From NCBI GenBank assembly GCA_963662175.1, contig OY759217.1:16928562-16992561 (forward strand): a DNA stretch of 64,000 nucleotides. The letters are read 5' to 3'. Position numbers and translations under genes: made by a program. This document shows, piece by piece, positions 46,934 to 58,477 of the stretch; the stretch's first letter is position 1, and each line of letters starts with the position of its first letter. The stretch is from Aradus depressus (lineage: Eukaryota > Arthropoda > Insecta > Hemiptera > Aradidae). The notes under the pieces are model-generated. The model was not told the DNA's origin and did no database searches. It worked only from the letters and a program-made list of their open reading frames with translations.

Positions 46934-47659
46934 TATTAACTAAATTACATATCATTTTCAATAATTGTGCTCAACATAACATGTTTATATACATTTTTTT
47001 TTTTATATAGTTATTTATATTTAAACAAAAATGGAGCTGATGCAACTTATGTCTACAGAAACCCTTCAAGTTTCCATTCACTTACGCCATGATAACAAGT
47101 TATTAAGAAAATGACTTAAAATACCTACATAAGAAAAAATAAAAAATGTTATTAAATTTTTTTTTTGGTAAAAAAAAAAAAGGGGGGAAAGCTTCACATT
47201 AAAATCATTATTTTATTATTATTATCCATTTATTTACTTTTTGATGGAACAAAAAAGTTTCAAATGAAATTACATATTATTGTTTTTTTTACTAATTTCA
47301 ATTATTATTAATCCATAATTTTAGTTTTTTTCATAATTTTTTTATTAAGAAAATTTACGAATGAAAGGATGGACTCGCTTAGTTTGGTGGACAATTATTT
47401 TAAAACGTCTGCGTAATTGTACGAAGGTTTCTCAATTGTCAACCGAACAATAATTGGTAATCAGCTGATGTGTCTGAATTTTGTTGAGCGGAAATGTTTT
47501 TTGACATTACGAAGTTTGCGAAAAAAGATATCCTTTCGTTAAAAAATAATTTTTTACAAAAATCGTTAGAAGTTACCTACCCTTAAATTTTTTGTATAAA
47601 ATAATTGAAGAGAACACACACAATCATTGTACGAGCTACTAATAGATCAAGTCTATTAC
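46934..47659. other. Intron sequence downstream of exon A donor
   Basis: AT-rich; long T and A runs at 46990-47190. No repeat family assigned, no gene. Confidence 0.35.
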
Positions 47660-47867
47660 CTTCCGGTTTTGGTAATGATCATCTCAGTTCCAAGATCGTT
47701 GAACTTCTCCCAGAGTTCCTTCGTCTCCAAATGACACTGTACATGGGCCAGCTCCTCGCAGTTCCATCTCTCCTGAAGAAGGGGGTTAGGAGGATCCTCT
47801 CCAGTTGATGAAGAAATCTCCGGAGGACTGTCTCGCCCGGGAGATCGTCGTTTTCGCCTTGTTGGCT
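47660..47867 (-). CDS. mid/H15: T-box factor (Tbx20/midline/H15 class), internal exon A: linker and start of T-box
   Basis: Internal coding exon of a nuclear DNA-binding transcription factor; midline/H15 proteins act in insect heart, segment and neural patterning. The exon is 208 nt. The acceptor is a pyrimidine run ending tttttcag before 47867, and the donor GTAATA follows 47660. Read in the only sensible frame it gives about 35 residues of basic, proline/serine-rich linker (PTRRKRRSPGRDSPPE, a likely nuclear localisation segment), then the T-box entry EELAHVQCHLETKELWEKF and DLGTEMIITKTGR. It enters with two bases (AG) of a split codon, so the preceding exon must end in phase 1. It leaves with AG, which exon B completes to AGG (Arg), giving TKTGRRMFP as in Tbx20-class proteins. 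It contains no usable start Met, so the N-terminus lies upstream and was not found in 47868-64000. Family is confident; midline versus H15 cannot be settled here. Confidence 0.93.
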
Positions 47868-48447
47868 CTGAAAAAGAACATTAAGACATTACAGCGACGG
47901 ATTCAGGGAGACATTTGAGGGGCGCCAAAATTTGAAGGGCGACTAAAAATTAAAATCCATTCGTTTCTCTTTTCTCCTGTGACTGCACTGAAAGACCAGT
48001 ACAGGAAAAATTACTGTGCAAATCACTGTAAAAATTTCTGTGCTGCTTCGGAGCGGTGGGATGAGGAGTCACCCAATTAATGAAATATATACCACATTCC
48101 CTCAACGAGTTGGAGGACGATCATTTCACACATTAAAAAGAGTGAAAAACTATTTGCGTGAAAGTATGTACTTAATACACTTGCATTATTGTCCATCGAA
48201 GCACAGTTGGTGCAAGAAATTGATTATAGTTTTCGCACGAGCCTAAGCAAGAAGAAAATAGTTATGTAACTGATTATATAAATATAATTTATTTATTTAT
48301 TTGATTATTTTATTAATAATGTTATGTTAAAAAATCAAAGAATATATCTTTTTCATACTTTTATTATCATATTTTTCATTATAACATGTATATCATAAGG
48401 TTTGTAAGTGTTCAAAACGCTCGCTTGCGATATATCTAACATCAAGT

Positions 48448-48496
48448 GTTCTTCCAATCCAAAGTCCTAAGAACAATTGTCGATGCATCCTTCACT
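48448..48496 (+). pseudogene. Short jockey-like LINE fragment
   Basis: ttccaatccaaagtcctaag and cgatgcatcc match 34608-34655 of the LINE at 34.5 kb (FQSKVLRTIVDAS). Confidence 0.45.
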
Positions 48497-48504
48497 GGTC
48501 AAGG

Positions 48505-48625
48505 TTTCAGCCATGAGGTCATATCGCCCACTACCAGAGTGCTCTTTCGTCCCTCTGTTGGACATGATCCCGATTCTACTATGAGAGTCCTAATTTTTGC
48601 CTAAACTTAAATTTTTATTCACTTG
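48505..48625 (-). mobile_element. SINE-A 3' fragment
   Basis: Reverse 3' half (atgaggtcatatcgcccact, gctctttcgtccctctg). It abuts a LINE fragment at 48448-48496. Confidence 0.65.
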
Positions 48626-49519
48626 CAATCGAGCTGAGTAAGAGATACCGGTGCCCTCAAAATCGATATACTCAACTCGATTTTGTGCAGTCAATTTGAG
48701 TAGAGCGAAATCAAGACCATATTTTGAACATTAGGCGAAGGCACTGTCATAATACTTGACCAACTGCCGTGTACCTTGTTGTCAATCCTCTGTAATTGGG
48801 CCAGAGCATATGTATGCTGTTCTTACGAGCATATGTCATGGATGGGAACCAACCGTAGAGTTGGTCAAATGAAAAAAACTATCAGAAACTCTCAATATAA
48901 AAATAACAATGAACCGTTTTAGAACTAATTCCATGCTTTCACATAAAGGATACATGCTTAGAGCAAAAAAAAATCTAATAGTGGTTATAGTTATAGGGCG
49001 GCACAAAATATTCTGCGCCTTCACTGTGATTAAGATAAAGGTTCCTGTTGTGCGCTATGCGTGACACCTCTCCACCCACAAAGAAAGAAGCACACATTTT
49101 TATAATTTTTTTGCTGTAAAAAAATTTTGAAAAGACAACCGACAGGTACTCCTTCATTCATGAAGTCAAAAATAGGAGTGTCAGGTAGAAATTGTCCCAG
49201 GATTTACATGTTGGAGTGCCAGTTATGGGAATTAATTAGCCATTGTGAGTTGTGGAGTAACAGGTGGACTCTGACAAAGCAGGTAGGCCGGGCTTTTTGA
49301 ATACAAAGGAGCCCACCCATCTTGATAGACCAGAGGCGGTCCCCTAGGTAATATGACTTAATCAATGAGGTAATGAACGAAATCGGAACTTTACTATTGC
49401 TTCTCCTAGTTCTCATTGACAGTACTGCATTGATAGTTTTCATGGGTGCATTAGAGAGTCACCAGGATCAGTAAGGTGCCTAAGACAGGTTACAGTTTTC
49501 ATAATATTTAAAGAGTTAG

Positions 49520-49742
49520 ATGACTCATGCCTTATCATATCGCCTATTACCAGAACGCTCTTTCGACATTTTTATTCACCTTAGGGTCTTTAACGAGTAC
49601 TTAACATCAAAAAGGCTCGGAACCATTAAAGTCACATCCGAAGGACGGTGTGCTCAAATTTTTTTTACGTCCAGACATAATAAACCAAGGGCCTCGACCG
49701 GGTTTCGAATCCGCGATCTTCAGGTTGAGTGGACACAATAAC
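49520..49742 (-). mobile_element. SINE-A with internal deletions
   Basis: Recognisable from gactcatgcc through tatcgcctattaccagaacg to a gggtttcgaatccgcg B box; the hairpin is partly lost. Confidence 0.7.
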
Positions 49743-50290
49743 CCAACAAGAAAATGTATATGTGTATCCAGAACCCATAACGACAAAACCTATTAATTTT
49801 CAACGGAAACAGCCGAAGGAGAGGAGGGATCAGAGTGGAATCTATTCAAAAATCCCAATAACTGCTGATGTAATAAATGTATCGACATGAAATTTTATAT
49901 ATAAATTCAAAACACCAAGGACAAATATTATTTAACCTATTAATTTTCCGCAAAATCTGCCGAAGGGAAGGGGGACAGCATAGGAGGAGGACTCGACACA
50001 AAAACACTAATAACTTGCCGATGTAATGAATGTACCGACACAAAATTTAGTATGAGAATTCAGAAGTCAACTGTAGATTTTTTCCCCAAACGGTTGATTG
50101 GTTTTGGAGGGAGTGTGGGAAATTAGTTGATTAATTCGCGATGGGAAGTATTTTTCCGGTGACTTACCTACGACTGTGTAGGGTAATCGGTCAGAAATTC
50201 GATGTTTTCAAACGTTTACCTTTAGAGGCAGATCGAAAACTTAATTTATTGATTGATGTTCGAAAAGTACATTGTACATTTCTGGACGAT
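49740..50290 (+). repeat. DR-A copy with two subunits
   Basis: Two successive blocks (aactgctgatgtaataaatg, acttgccgatgtaatgaatg) and a 3' end at about 50175; a second partial 3' end at 50210-50290. Confidence 0.7.
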
Positions 50291-50699
50291 TTTTTTTTTT
50301 TTTTTGTCCTGAAAATATGATTCTACACATGCACAATGGTGCAAGCGCCTGTTTTCTATACTGACTCCGGACGAGAGATGAAGGTTAGCAGGAGCGGTGA
50401 AGAGGGCCCCCGTTGGATGAGTTACTGCTTCGCATGTCTCTCCTAATAGACCAGTCGGCTATCTTGCTTCTCTTTCCCTCATTAACTGCAGCTCACTTGA
50501 TGCATCCAATCTGTAGTTAAACACTATCTGTCTGTGCAGCTCTGCACCCGCCACTGCCTCACTTGTGTCTACCTCACTCCTAGTTCCTTAGCTAGAACCA
50601 GTGGTGGATCTACCATGAGACTTATGAAGCCTTGGGCCCCCAAAGCCAATGTAAATATATTACACTGTTCATTCTAAGAATGTATTACGAATACAAAGA

Positions 50700-51115
50700 A
50701 AGTCGTCGATGAATTACCGGCAATGTACTTCCCCAGAACAAATTAATCAATTAACTTTTCGCTCCCACGATTTGGCTGAAAATCAATATGTGTTGTCTTT
50801 ATATGGTTCAAGTCTCACATATAAAATTTCGTGTTGATATATTACATTCATTCTATCTAGATTTTTTGTGTTAAGCCTCCCCTCTAATCCCCCTTTTCCT
50901 TTAGTCGATTTGGCTGAAAATAAATAGGTGTTGTCGTTAGAGGGTTCTGGATTTATATATAAAATTTCGTGTCGATACATTCATTCTATCGGGAGTTATT
51001 CACACAAACACACACTGCCACACAGACAGACTTTTTTTCTTTTTCATATTTGTAATCTGGAGATAGGAAAACAAGAAATTCCGTTCAAAACTCTGTATCG
51101 AATTTTTGACCGATA
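50700..51115 (-). repeat. DR-A copy inside the hAT-like bracket
   Basis: Starts with 3' end sequence (gaattaccggcaatgtactt), with two subunits, to attccgttcaaaactctgta. Confidence 0.7.
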
Positions 51116-51149
51116 ACAACATGTCTTACCGTCGCGATTATCTACTTAG

Positions 51150-51370
51150 AAGCATCTGTGGGTAGAGGCGCTTCGATCGATTTGCCGATAACGCCTCATG
51201 TATACTGTGATCCGAAAAAGGGACATGGAGGAACTATGAAATATTGTCAAACCAAGTTGAAGACATCTCTAGAAGAAAATCCAGAAAAAAGTAACCAAGA
51301 ATCATCTCATAGAAGCCTAAGAAACACAGATATTTTATTTATTTGTGTATTAGTTTTATTTCTTTAGATG
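51150..51370 (+). repeat. Dispersed repeat, copy 2 of 2
   Basis: Partner of 5640-5830; the 69-aa frame here is not conserved in the other copy. Confidence 0.55.
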
Positions 51371-51431
51371 TTTTTCTTATATTAATAACTTCTAAGTTGA
51401 GAAACGCGGACATATTGTGGAAACTTGTAAT

Positions 51432-53220
51432 AAATAAATAAAACAAACTTATTTTTGAAATATTGTCTATTCCACTAAAGATATATATACATATATAACT
51501 ACCGGTTTCGGCTTTATACCATCGTCAGGTCTAGTTATGAACTAAGTCAGTTTGCAGAGAGCGACCCTTCAAATACATCTCAGGTCAAAGGGGGCTATTA
51601 GAACTTGGGAGTCCCCCGGCTGTACCGTTAGCTAACTCATGAAATATTTCTTAACAAAACCTAGTTCTAAATTTACATAAAACAATGTCACTAGACTAAT
51701 ACGGGAAAAATTATATAATTCACTATTGAAGATGAAATAATTCATATAAACAGAAAGAGGGGCTAGCGATGGGGTCCAGCCTGTCTCCCCTGTTAGCTGA
51801 TATATTTATGGATAGAATTGAGAGGGAAATTCTAGAGAAGTCTCCATTTATCAGTAATATCATGTTTTGGAAGCGGTACGTGGACGATATTTTGATTCTT
51901 TTTAACGGAACAGAACGACAAATTAACTTATTTTTTGACTTTGTCAACAAAGTCCATAACAAAATAAAATTCACGTTGGAAATAGGAGGTCAAACCATAA
52001 ATTTTCTGGACTTGGAGATCAAAATTAATAACAAGAAATTCGAATTTAGCATTCACAGAAAACCGACTACAACAGACACGGTAATACACCCATCTTCTAA
52101 CTGTCCTTCCAGTTACAAATACGCGGCCTTTTATTCCATGTTCCACAGAGCCTACTCAATTCCCATGACCCAACAATCAAAAGATAAAGAACTTAAGATT
52201 ATTAAGGAAATAGCCAAAAACAATAGCTACCCACAAAAAACAATAAATAAAATTGAAAAGAAGGTCAAAAATCATAATTTTAGGAACAAACTGACCAAAT
52301 TAGAAACACAAAATAAAGTTTATAATAAATGGGTCAGCTTAACTTACCACGGAAAAATTTCAGAAAAAATAGGTAAAGAGTTGAAAAAAGAAGGTTTCAA
52401 TATCGGGTTTAAAACTATCAATCCCATAAGCCAGTGCCTAGAGAGAGGTAGGGACAGAACAGATATTGAAAATAGAAGCGGAGTTTATAGTCTAGAGTGT
52501 GCGACGTGCAGTCAATTATACATTGGACAGACAGGACGTCGTTTTAAGGAAAGAATTAAAGAACACACGGCCGAAATAAAGAACCGAGGAAACCGTTCTA
52601 CATTCGCGACCCACATAATTGACAATAGCCACACTTTCGACCCATCTACAGGCATCAAATATCTCCATTATTGCCCAAAAAGCAGGCTACTTAATAGCTT
52701 AGAACAATTAGAAATAAATAAAGCTAACAAAAGGAACATTTGTATGAATGACCAAATTTATTTAAACTATTCCCCTTTGTTAACACCCTAAACCAGTTCT
52801 GTTTCCACATATATGTTTGTATTATCTGTTATTAATATTTGGTTCCACATATATGTTTCAAGTTATCTAAATCTTAACATTGTTATTAATTTTATTTCTA
52901 TTTTTTATTATTTACTTGTATTTGTACTTATTTATTTGTTATTTTTCCCGTATTAGTCTAGTGACATTGTTTTATGTAAATTTAGAACTAGGTTTTGTTA
53001 AGAAATATTTCATGAGTTAGCTAACGGTACAGCCGGGGGACTCCCAAGTTCTAATAGCCCCCTTTGACCTGAGATGTATTTGAAGGGTCGCTCTCTGCAA
53101 ACTGACTTAGTTCATAACTAGACCTGACGATGGTATAAAGCCGAAACCGGTAGTTATATATGTATATATATCTTTAGTGGAATAGACAATATTTCAAAAA
53201 TAAGTTTGTTTTATTTATTT
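51432..53220 (+). mobile_element. Penelope-like retroelement with long inverted terminal arms (PLE-5)
   Basis: Arms of roughly 275-280 bp at 51432-51710 and 52941-53220 are near-perfect reverse complements, the inverted pLTR arrangement known for Penelope-like elements. Between them lies a 3'-terminal coding segment (RT end plus GIY-YIG). Each arm carries a hammerhead-like motif (minus 51501-51530, plus 53121-53155). The coding part starts directly at the left arm, so this is a 5'-truncated copy. The whole unit lies inside a hAT-like bracket (50599-53454). Confidence 0.85.
51769..52791 (+). CDS. Penelope-like polyprotein fragment: RT C-terminal part plus GIY-YIG endonuclease
   Basis: The largest convincing ORF in the window, 340 aa ending in TAA. 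MGSSLSPLLADIF at residues 1-13 is the RT block before the catalytic loop. YVDD at residues 37-40 carries the catalytic aspartates. A lysine-rich linker spans about residues 140-230. The GIY-YIG endonuclease follows: GVY at 238-240, a C-x2-C pair at 244 and 247, YIG at 251-253, arginines 258-262, His266, and a likely catalytic Glu at 312 or 315. RT followed by GIY-YIG is the architecture of endonuclease-bearing Penelope-like elements. The codons just before Met1 (YKQKEGLA) are still RT-like, with a stop about 13 codons upstream, so Met1 is an internal methionine. The RT fingers and palm N-terminal half are absent, so autonomous activity is not expected. The undisrupted frame suggests a relatively young insertion. 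Confidence 0.9.
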   Translation: MGSSLSPLLADIFMDRIEREILEKSPFISNIMFWKRYVDDILILFNGTERQINLFFDFVNKVHNKIKFTLEIGGQTINFLDLEIKINNKKFEFSIHRKPTTTDTVIHPSSNCPSSYKYAAFYSMFHRAYSIPMTQQSKDKELKIIKEIAKNNSYPQKTINKIEKKVKNHNFRNKLTKLETQNKVYNKWVSLTYHGKISEKIGKELKKEGFNIGFKTINPISQCLERGRDRTDIENRSGVYSLECATCSQLYIGQTGRRFKERIKEHTAEIKNRGNRSTFATHIIDNSHTFDPSTGIKYLHYCPKSRLLNSLEQLEINKANKRNICMNDQIYLNYSPLLTP

Positions 53221-53464
53221 CTTATATTATTTAAAAATACATAGAATGTTGCAGTGAAGTTTTTTATTCCAGAATACCATCAAAAGAATTCTGCTACTTC
53301 TTCATAATCTATGATTGTATAAATACATCAATTATTACTTTATTGTCTATATAAATTCCACCTCATTCTACCTATAATCTTTTCCTTAACAAATTTCTGG
53401 AGAGTTAGAACAAAGAAAAAGCCTGAGGACCCCAAAACTGTAGATCCGCCACTGTATAGAACAT

Positions 53465-54230
53465 ATTTATTTAGACATACATTTTTTCGACACGAAATTT
53501 CATATATGAAACCAAAAGCCCATAAGACGGCACCTATCAATGCTGAATCGGCCAAAAGAAAGGTGAGGACCAGTGGGGCTCAACAATACTCATATCTGCC
53601 AAAGAAATGATTGTGCCACGAAATTGTATAAGTCAAAAACCCCGTTATAACGATACCTTATCAATTTTCAACCGATTGACTAAAGGAAAGTAGGGGATCA
53701 GAGGAGAATTGATTATTGATTTTCAACCAAATCCGTAAATTTCATTTTCTTAATCGATTAATTTCCGCTGGGAAAATACATTACAGTCGATTTACCGACG
53801 ATTTTAAGGTAAATGTTTTATAACTTATGTGCCGTTGTCTGAATACTCTCTTTGCTTCACGACCAACTTTCTATGATTAAGGTATATTCTCTGAAATATA
53901 GTAATATGGTTGTGTGAAGAAATAAATGTATCGACAAGAAATTTTATTTATGCAACCAAAACCCCATAAAGAAGACACATAGGAATGCTGAATCGGCCAG
54001 AAGAAAGGTAAGGACTCCGGAAGGGGTAACTGCCGAAGAAATGACTTTCACGAAATTAATGTATAAGTAAGTCAAAAACCCCGTTATAACGATATCTTAT
54101 CAATTTTCAACTGACAAAAGGAAATTATGGGATCCAGAGGTGTCAACTAAATCCGTAAATTTCAGAGGGAGAATTTAATCTATTAATTCGCGCTGGGGAA
54201 GTACATCAGCGTCGATTGTTTTATAACTTA
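53465..54230 (+). repeat. Two tandem DR-A-related segments
   Basis: 53465-53820 and 53920-54230 share gaatcggcca-aagaaaggt, ccccgttataacgata and ataacttatgtgccgttg-type blocks. They look like a tandem duplication of about 430 bp with divergence. Confidence 0.65.
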
Positions 54231-54715
54231 TCCGTGCCGTTGCCTGAATACTCTCTTTGCTTCACGGCCAACTTTCTATGATTGAAGGTATATTCTCTGA
54301 AATCTAGTAATATAGATGTGTGAAGGCTCCACCCCTCTGTCTCTTCTTGTCTATAACGACTGGTCCTATCGCTAGATCAGCTGAACAAGGAGACCATCTC
54401 GTCAAACTCACATTTGTCCTCACTACTATCGTCTCTATCTGCCTCATTACCACACTTCTGTCAAAGTCCCCCATCTTCCTCCAATTATACTTTCATTAAT
54501 CTAACCCTTATCGGATACACTGCATTTTTTTACCCCCTCGATATTTACCTCCCTATGTTATTACAAGACACTCTTTTTTTTTTTTTTGTATCGATGTGAT
54601 GACAAAATTAGCTTCGACATTAATATCTGTTCATCTGTGCGTATCAACCCTCTCAGCTCATCTCCCGCCTAAGTTACTTAATTTTTATTTGTTTATACCT
54701 TTAGTATAGTTAATT

Positions 54716-54915
54716 ATCGTGACTCATGCCCGGGCTTGAGCGCGACTCTATTGTGGAAGTCCTAAATTTTGCCTACCCAAGTTTATTCACTTAGAGTAGC
54801 AGTCTTTAAGGAGCACCTAATTTTGTACAGGCTCTTACATTTCTTAACGTTCCGTCCGGAGGACAATATGCTCAAGATTTTTTCACCTCCCAGATAAAAA
54901 ACCTTAGGGCCTTTA
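54716..54915 (-). mobile_element. SINE-A lacking head and hairpin
   Basis: Reverse copy: actcatgcccgggcttgag is joined directly to gcgactctattgtgg; ends at cagataaaaaaccttaggg. Confidence 0.7.
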
Positions 54916-55356
54916 GTATAAGAAACTAGTGTAATCTAAGTGAAAATGAAAATAAAAGTATGTGATTGTGAGCGCTCCAACTTCCAAACGAAATAGTATT
55001 TTATTCTTTTAGATACATTTATTCTTTTGGAAACATTTATTCATTTCGATACATTGCAAAATTCCTATACGAATATCCCTTCTCAACTATTTCTTGAACC
55101 CACAGCAGTGTGATCTCCTGCATTCAAACAAAGTAAAAATCGCTTAGTATCTAATTATATAACAGGACTGTGCATAATAAAAATAAAAAATAAAGACAAT
55201 TTTTGCCGGATAACAAAAAGTAATGAATATTGTCATTAAATAAACAAAACAAATTTCTTTTTTGAAATATTCACTGTTCCACAAAAAAATCTATACATAA
55301 ATTAGGGTTTCAGTATTACACCATCGTATAGGAATTTGTATCGGGCTGAATTTGGG

Positions 55357-55530
55357 GGCCATGGTGGCCGTGCGTCGAATGGTCTCACCATGGTTTGCGG
55401 GTTCGAATCCCGTCCGGAAGTGAGTTTTATTTCGTTGATAGAACTCCCTCCCGGGGCCATGGATGTCGTAAATTAATTAGATAACACAGTGACATGGCTA
55501 ATATGCATCGAACATAAGGCCAAAAAAAAT
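55357..55530 (+). mobile_element. SINE-B, second copy
   Basis: Shares gccatggtggccgtgcg, gggttcgaatcccgtccgg, gagttttatttcg and gacatggctaatatgcatcg with the copy at 20.5 kb; A-tail only eight bases. Confidence 0.8.
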
Positions 55531-55539
55531 TCCAAACGT

Positions 55540-55685
55540 TTATAGCTATAAAATTAAAATTTGAAATGAAGGTGTCACATGTGCTATCTTAGGTATAATT
55601 AAATTTGTACCGAAATCGGGGAAAAATACTGCTTATATTTATGACCTAATCAAAATTTTCAAATAAAAGTTACAGAGAAAATTAA
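55540..55685 (-). repeat. DR-B fragment
   Basis: Reverse: gaaggtgtcacatgtgctat, accgaaatcggggaaaaata, taatcaaaattttcaaataa. It continues into a DR-D tail. Confidence 0.6.
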
Positions 55686-55689
55686 CAGA

Positions 55690-55840
55690 GAGATTATTAT
55701 ATTTAGAAGAAATCCAAATGAAATAATTATTAATTGAATTTTTTTTAAATACGTGTCCTTTCTTCAAAATTGCACTTTCGATATTTTTTAAGGGCCCTTT
55801 TCGGAAATGTGGTAATTTTATTAATTGTTTATTCATTATT
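55690..55840 (+). repeat. DR-D 3' fragment
   Basis: ttatatttagaagaaatcca, aagggcccttttcggaaatg; matches 12370-12550. Confidence 0.6.
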
Positions 55841-55929
55841 TATTTCATTATTTTTATATTTATTTTACATCATATTTTTTAATTATGACCACATATATGT
55901 TTTATGTTTTATTTATAAATATATTTATA

Positions 55930-55985
55930 TTCTGTTAGGCCCTGAGGAAGGAAATAAACATTTTCCGAAACGTTAGCTAAATACT
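55930..55985 (+). mobile_element. Penelope-like terminal fragment with hammerhead-like motif
   Basis: CTGAGGA at 55942, stem GGAAA (55950-55954) with TTTCC (55962-55966), GAAA at 55967-55970, and palindrome AACGTT. No inverted partner was found nearby; a solo fragment. Confidence 0.45.
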
Positions 55986-56524
55986 GTATTTTTCTTTACA
56001 CAACTTGTCGACTTCAACAATGTAGGTCGGGTTTTAGACGGATGTATCCAAGGGCAAAATAACAAATTATCAACCTTTTACATGTCTTTTTAATTTTTAT
56101 TGCTTCCTCACAATCCCGAAGGATAGAGGAAGCAATAATTGTTTCGGAAAGCCAAATATATTTTGGTTTTGGATTTCAACATTTCCTTAGCAACTTTGCG
56201 TTTCAGGTCAAAACAAACACTGTTTGCCTATCCTCTACGTCCTCTGGATCCTTGTCAAACATCTAACTCAAAAATTACCGAACAGATTTTTATGAAACTT
56301 CCTTATATATAATAATACCTGCAATATAAGTACAGTTTGGCGTGTATATACCTATATATACATATATTTTTTTTTTCAATCTTTACATATGGTCTGTCTG
56401 TACCGATTATAAATATGCATAATAAAAATATTTTAAATTTGTTGACAACAGGTAATGGAACGATTTATGTACAATGATAACTAAATACAATAGAGAAAAT
56501 ATAAAATAAAATAAATAATAATGA

Positions 56525-56645
56525 AAGTTGAAAAATGTATCAACAGAATATTTAGTATGAAGATGAGCCATAAGTCTATTATTGATTTTTAACCCAAAAA
56601 CTTGTTTATGTCGTTCTGGGGAAGTACAGTGAATCATCGACGACT
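56525..56645 (+). repeat. DR-A 3' fragment
   Basis: tattgatttttaacccaaaa, ctggggaagtacagtgaatc. Confidence 0.55.
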
Positions 56646-56735
56646 TTATTTTATTTCGCAACCTACGATTTTATAATAATCTATATAACTTTACACGAAG
56701 TTTTACTTACCTTGATGTTCTATTAATAGTTACCT

Positions 56736-57047
56736 AGTTATTATGACTCATGCCCAGGCTTTAACTACGAGGTCATATCGCCTACTACCAGAGAGCTCTT
56801 TCGTCACTCTGGTGGTCATGAGCCCGACTCTACTGTTGGAGTCCTAAATTTTGCCAACCCTACATTTTTATTCACCTAGGGCAGGGGTCTACCTGACATC
56901 GTACAGGCTCGGGACCATCGAAGGACGGCGTGCTTCAGTTGATTTTATCTCTGCGATAAAATAAACTAAGGGCCTCCGCCGGGTTTCGAACCCACGATCT
57001 TGAGCTCAGAAGGCAAGCACGCATACCACTGAGCTATCGGTGCCCTC
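56736..57047 (-). mobile_element. SINE-A, nearly complete
   Basis: Reverse copy with intact B box (gggtttcgaaccc) and A box (ctgagctatcgg); a short deletion in the centre. Confidence 0.85.
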
Positions 57048-58009
57048 ATGTTCTGTTAATGTTTTGCTATATGTTAAAATCTTAAACATTTCGCTCTAAC
57101 CACTAGATTTCGTACGTGAAAACACGGACAGATGGCAATTTTAATTTAACTGTCTGAACTACAAAAATTATCAAAAAGTCTTTTCTTTTTTTTTAATAAT
57201 TCTTTATTTTGGATATTTACAATCGGTATAAACCATAAGTAAATTTGATGAATGATATATAAAAAAAATGAAATAAAATAGAAAAGAAGAAAAGAATGGT
57301 AAATAAAATTTAAAATATATATGTATATAAAAGATAGTAATAATAAAACAAACAAAAAATAAAAATTAAAGAAAAAAAATTAAAAAATAAGAAAAAAATT
57401 GAATAATATAAAAAATATTTACATTGAAATGATATGGGTGTGATCAAAAAGGTTAAAGATACAATTTTTACCAAAATTGTAGAAAATTATGAGTGAAGTA
57501 AAATAGGAAACAGAAATCGGACTCCTCAGAAAGCTATTGTCGGTAACGAGGCGGTCAATGATAATTATTAAATATATTTACCGAAGGGAGACAAAAATTA
57601 CACAGCATTTAGAAAAATATAGGAAGAAAAAAGAATACTTAACCAATTTAAAGAGAAACTAATAACTACCAACTCTTCGGTTAAATTAAAAATTTTAACC
57701 ATCAAATACAGGTAAATTGCCCCTTTTAAAAAGTTAACCAACCACCAATTCACAATAATAAATATAATTTCAGATAAACCTAAGACAATAAGTTTATCTC
57801 AATTTGTTTTAAGTCCTAATTTGCGGGCAAAGTGGAATAGTCGAGACAAATAGCCTATAGGATAGTCCTTTTCAATTGGTCTCTTTGACTCACCTCTTTT
57901 AGATTGGACTTTATTAAATAGATAATAATAACAAAACGCTTGAAAAAGTACTATGATTTGGTTATTAATGTTTAATTTTAATTGGTTTTATGTTAGTTGC
58001 CCAGCTTTA
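57048..58009. other. AT-rich unassigned sequence
   Basis: Very A-rich (57180-57420); the minus 69-aa frame is compositional. No gene. Confidence 0.4.
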
Positions 58010-58400
58010 CGGAGTATAGGGGAAGTTCTGTAATCGGTGAAAAGTTCCATCTCGAATTTTATGTTTTCCACCTCTCTCATTAAAAAATTGAAAGAAAAAT
58101 AATTTGTCGGTGAATCACCTTCCCCAGAATGAATTTATCAATTGTTTTCGCTCTCCCTCTAAGCCAGTTGATTAAAAATCATTACTTAAAATGTAATAAT
58201 TTGAGCCGGGGAAGTAAAATTTCTTGTGTGTCTGTGAACACGACAACTCCCCACAGAATTAATGTGTCGAAGGGATCAGAGAAGGCTGACTCAACTCAAA
58301 GCCTCATAACTCCCTGTGGAATGAATTTATGGACATGAAATTTAGAATGAGAATTTGGAAATCTCTGTTTAAGTCAACTGAACTACAGCGAAAATTTAGT
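58010..58400 (+). repeat. DR-A copy with inserted reverse fragment
   Basis: Starts gagtataggggaagttctgt; a reverse 3'-end piece (gtgaatcaccttccccagaa) lies at 58110-58165, then plus blocks resume at 58240. Confidence 0.6.
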
Positions 58401-58477
58401 TGATTAAAATACACTTATAAAAATTTAAACGTAACCATAAGAATGACAATACGTTTTTTCTTTTTTTTCCAAGTATT

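Larger units (their letters stand above)
26518..47659 (-). other. mid/H15: Intron between exons A and B (21,142 bp)
   Basis: Bounded by donor GTAATA at 47659 and acceptor AG at 26518. It interrupts a codon after its second base (phase 2, Arg). It holds SINE, LINE, Penelope and hAT insertions, a 28-bp minisatellite, two DR-D copies and several stretches with no recognised repeat that could hold cis-regulatory DNA. Confidence 0.9.
50599..53454. mobile_element. hAT-like terminal inverted repeats bracketing DR-A and PLE-5
   Basis: The left end CAGTGGTGGATCTAC at 50599 and the reverse complement of the right end, CAGTGGCGGATCTAC ending at 53454, match at 14 of 15 bases. Flanking 8-mers are gctagaac (50591-50598) and tatagaac (53455-53462), six of eight identical, compatible with an old hAT target-site duplication. 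No transposase remains. The interior is a DR-A copy and PLE-5, so this would be a non-autonomous element enlarged by nested insertion. Two independent old termini are the alternative. Confidence 0.55.
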
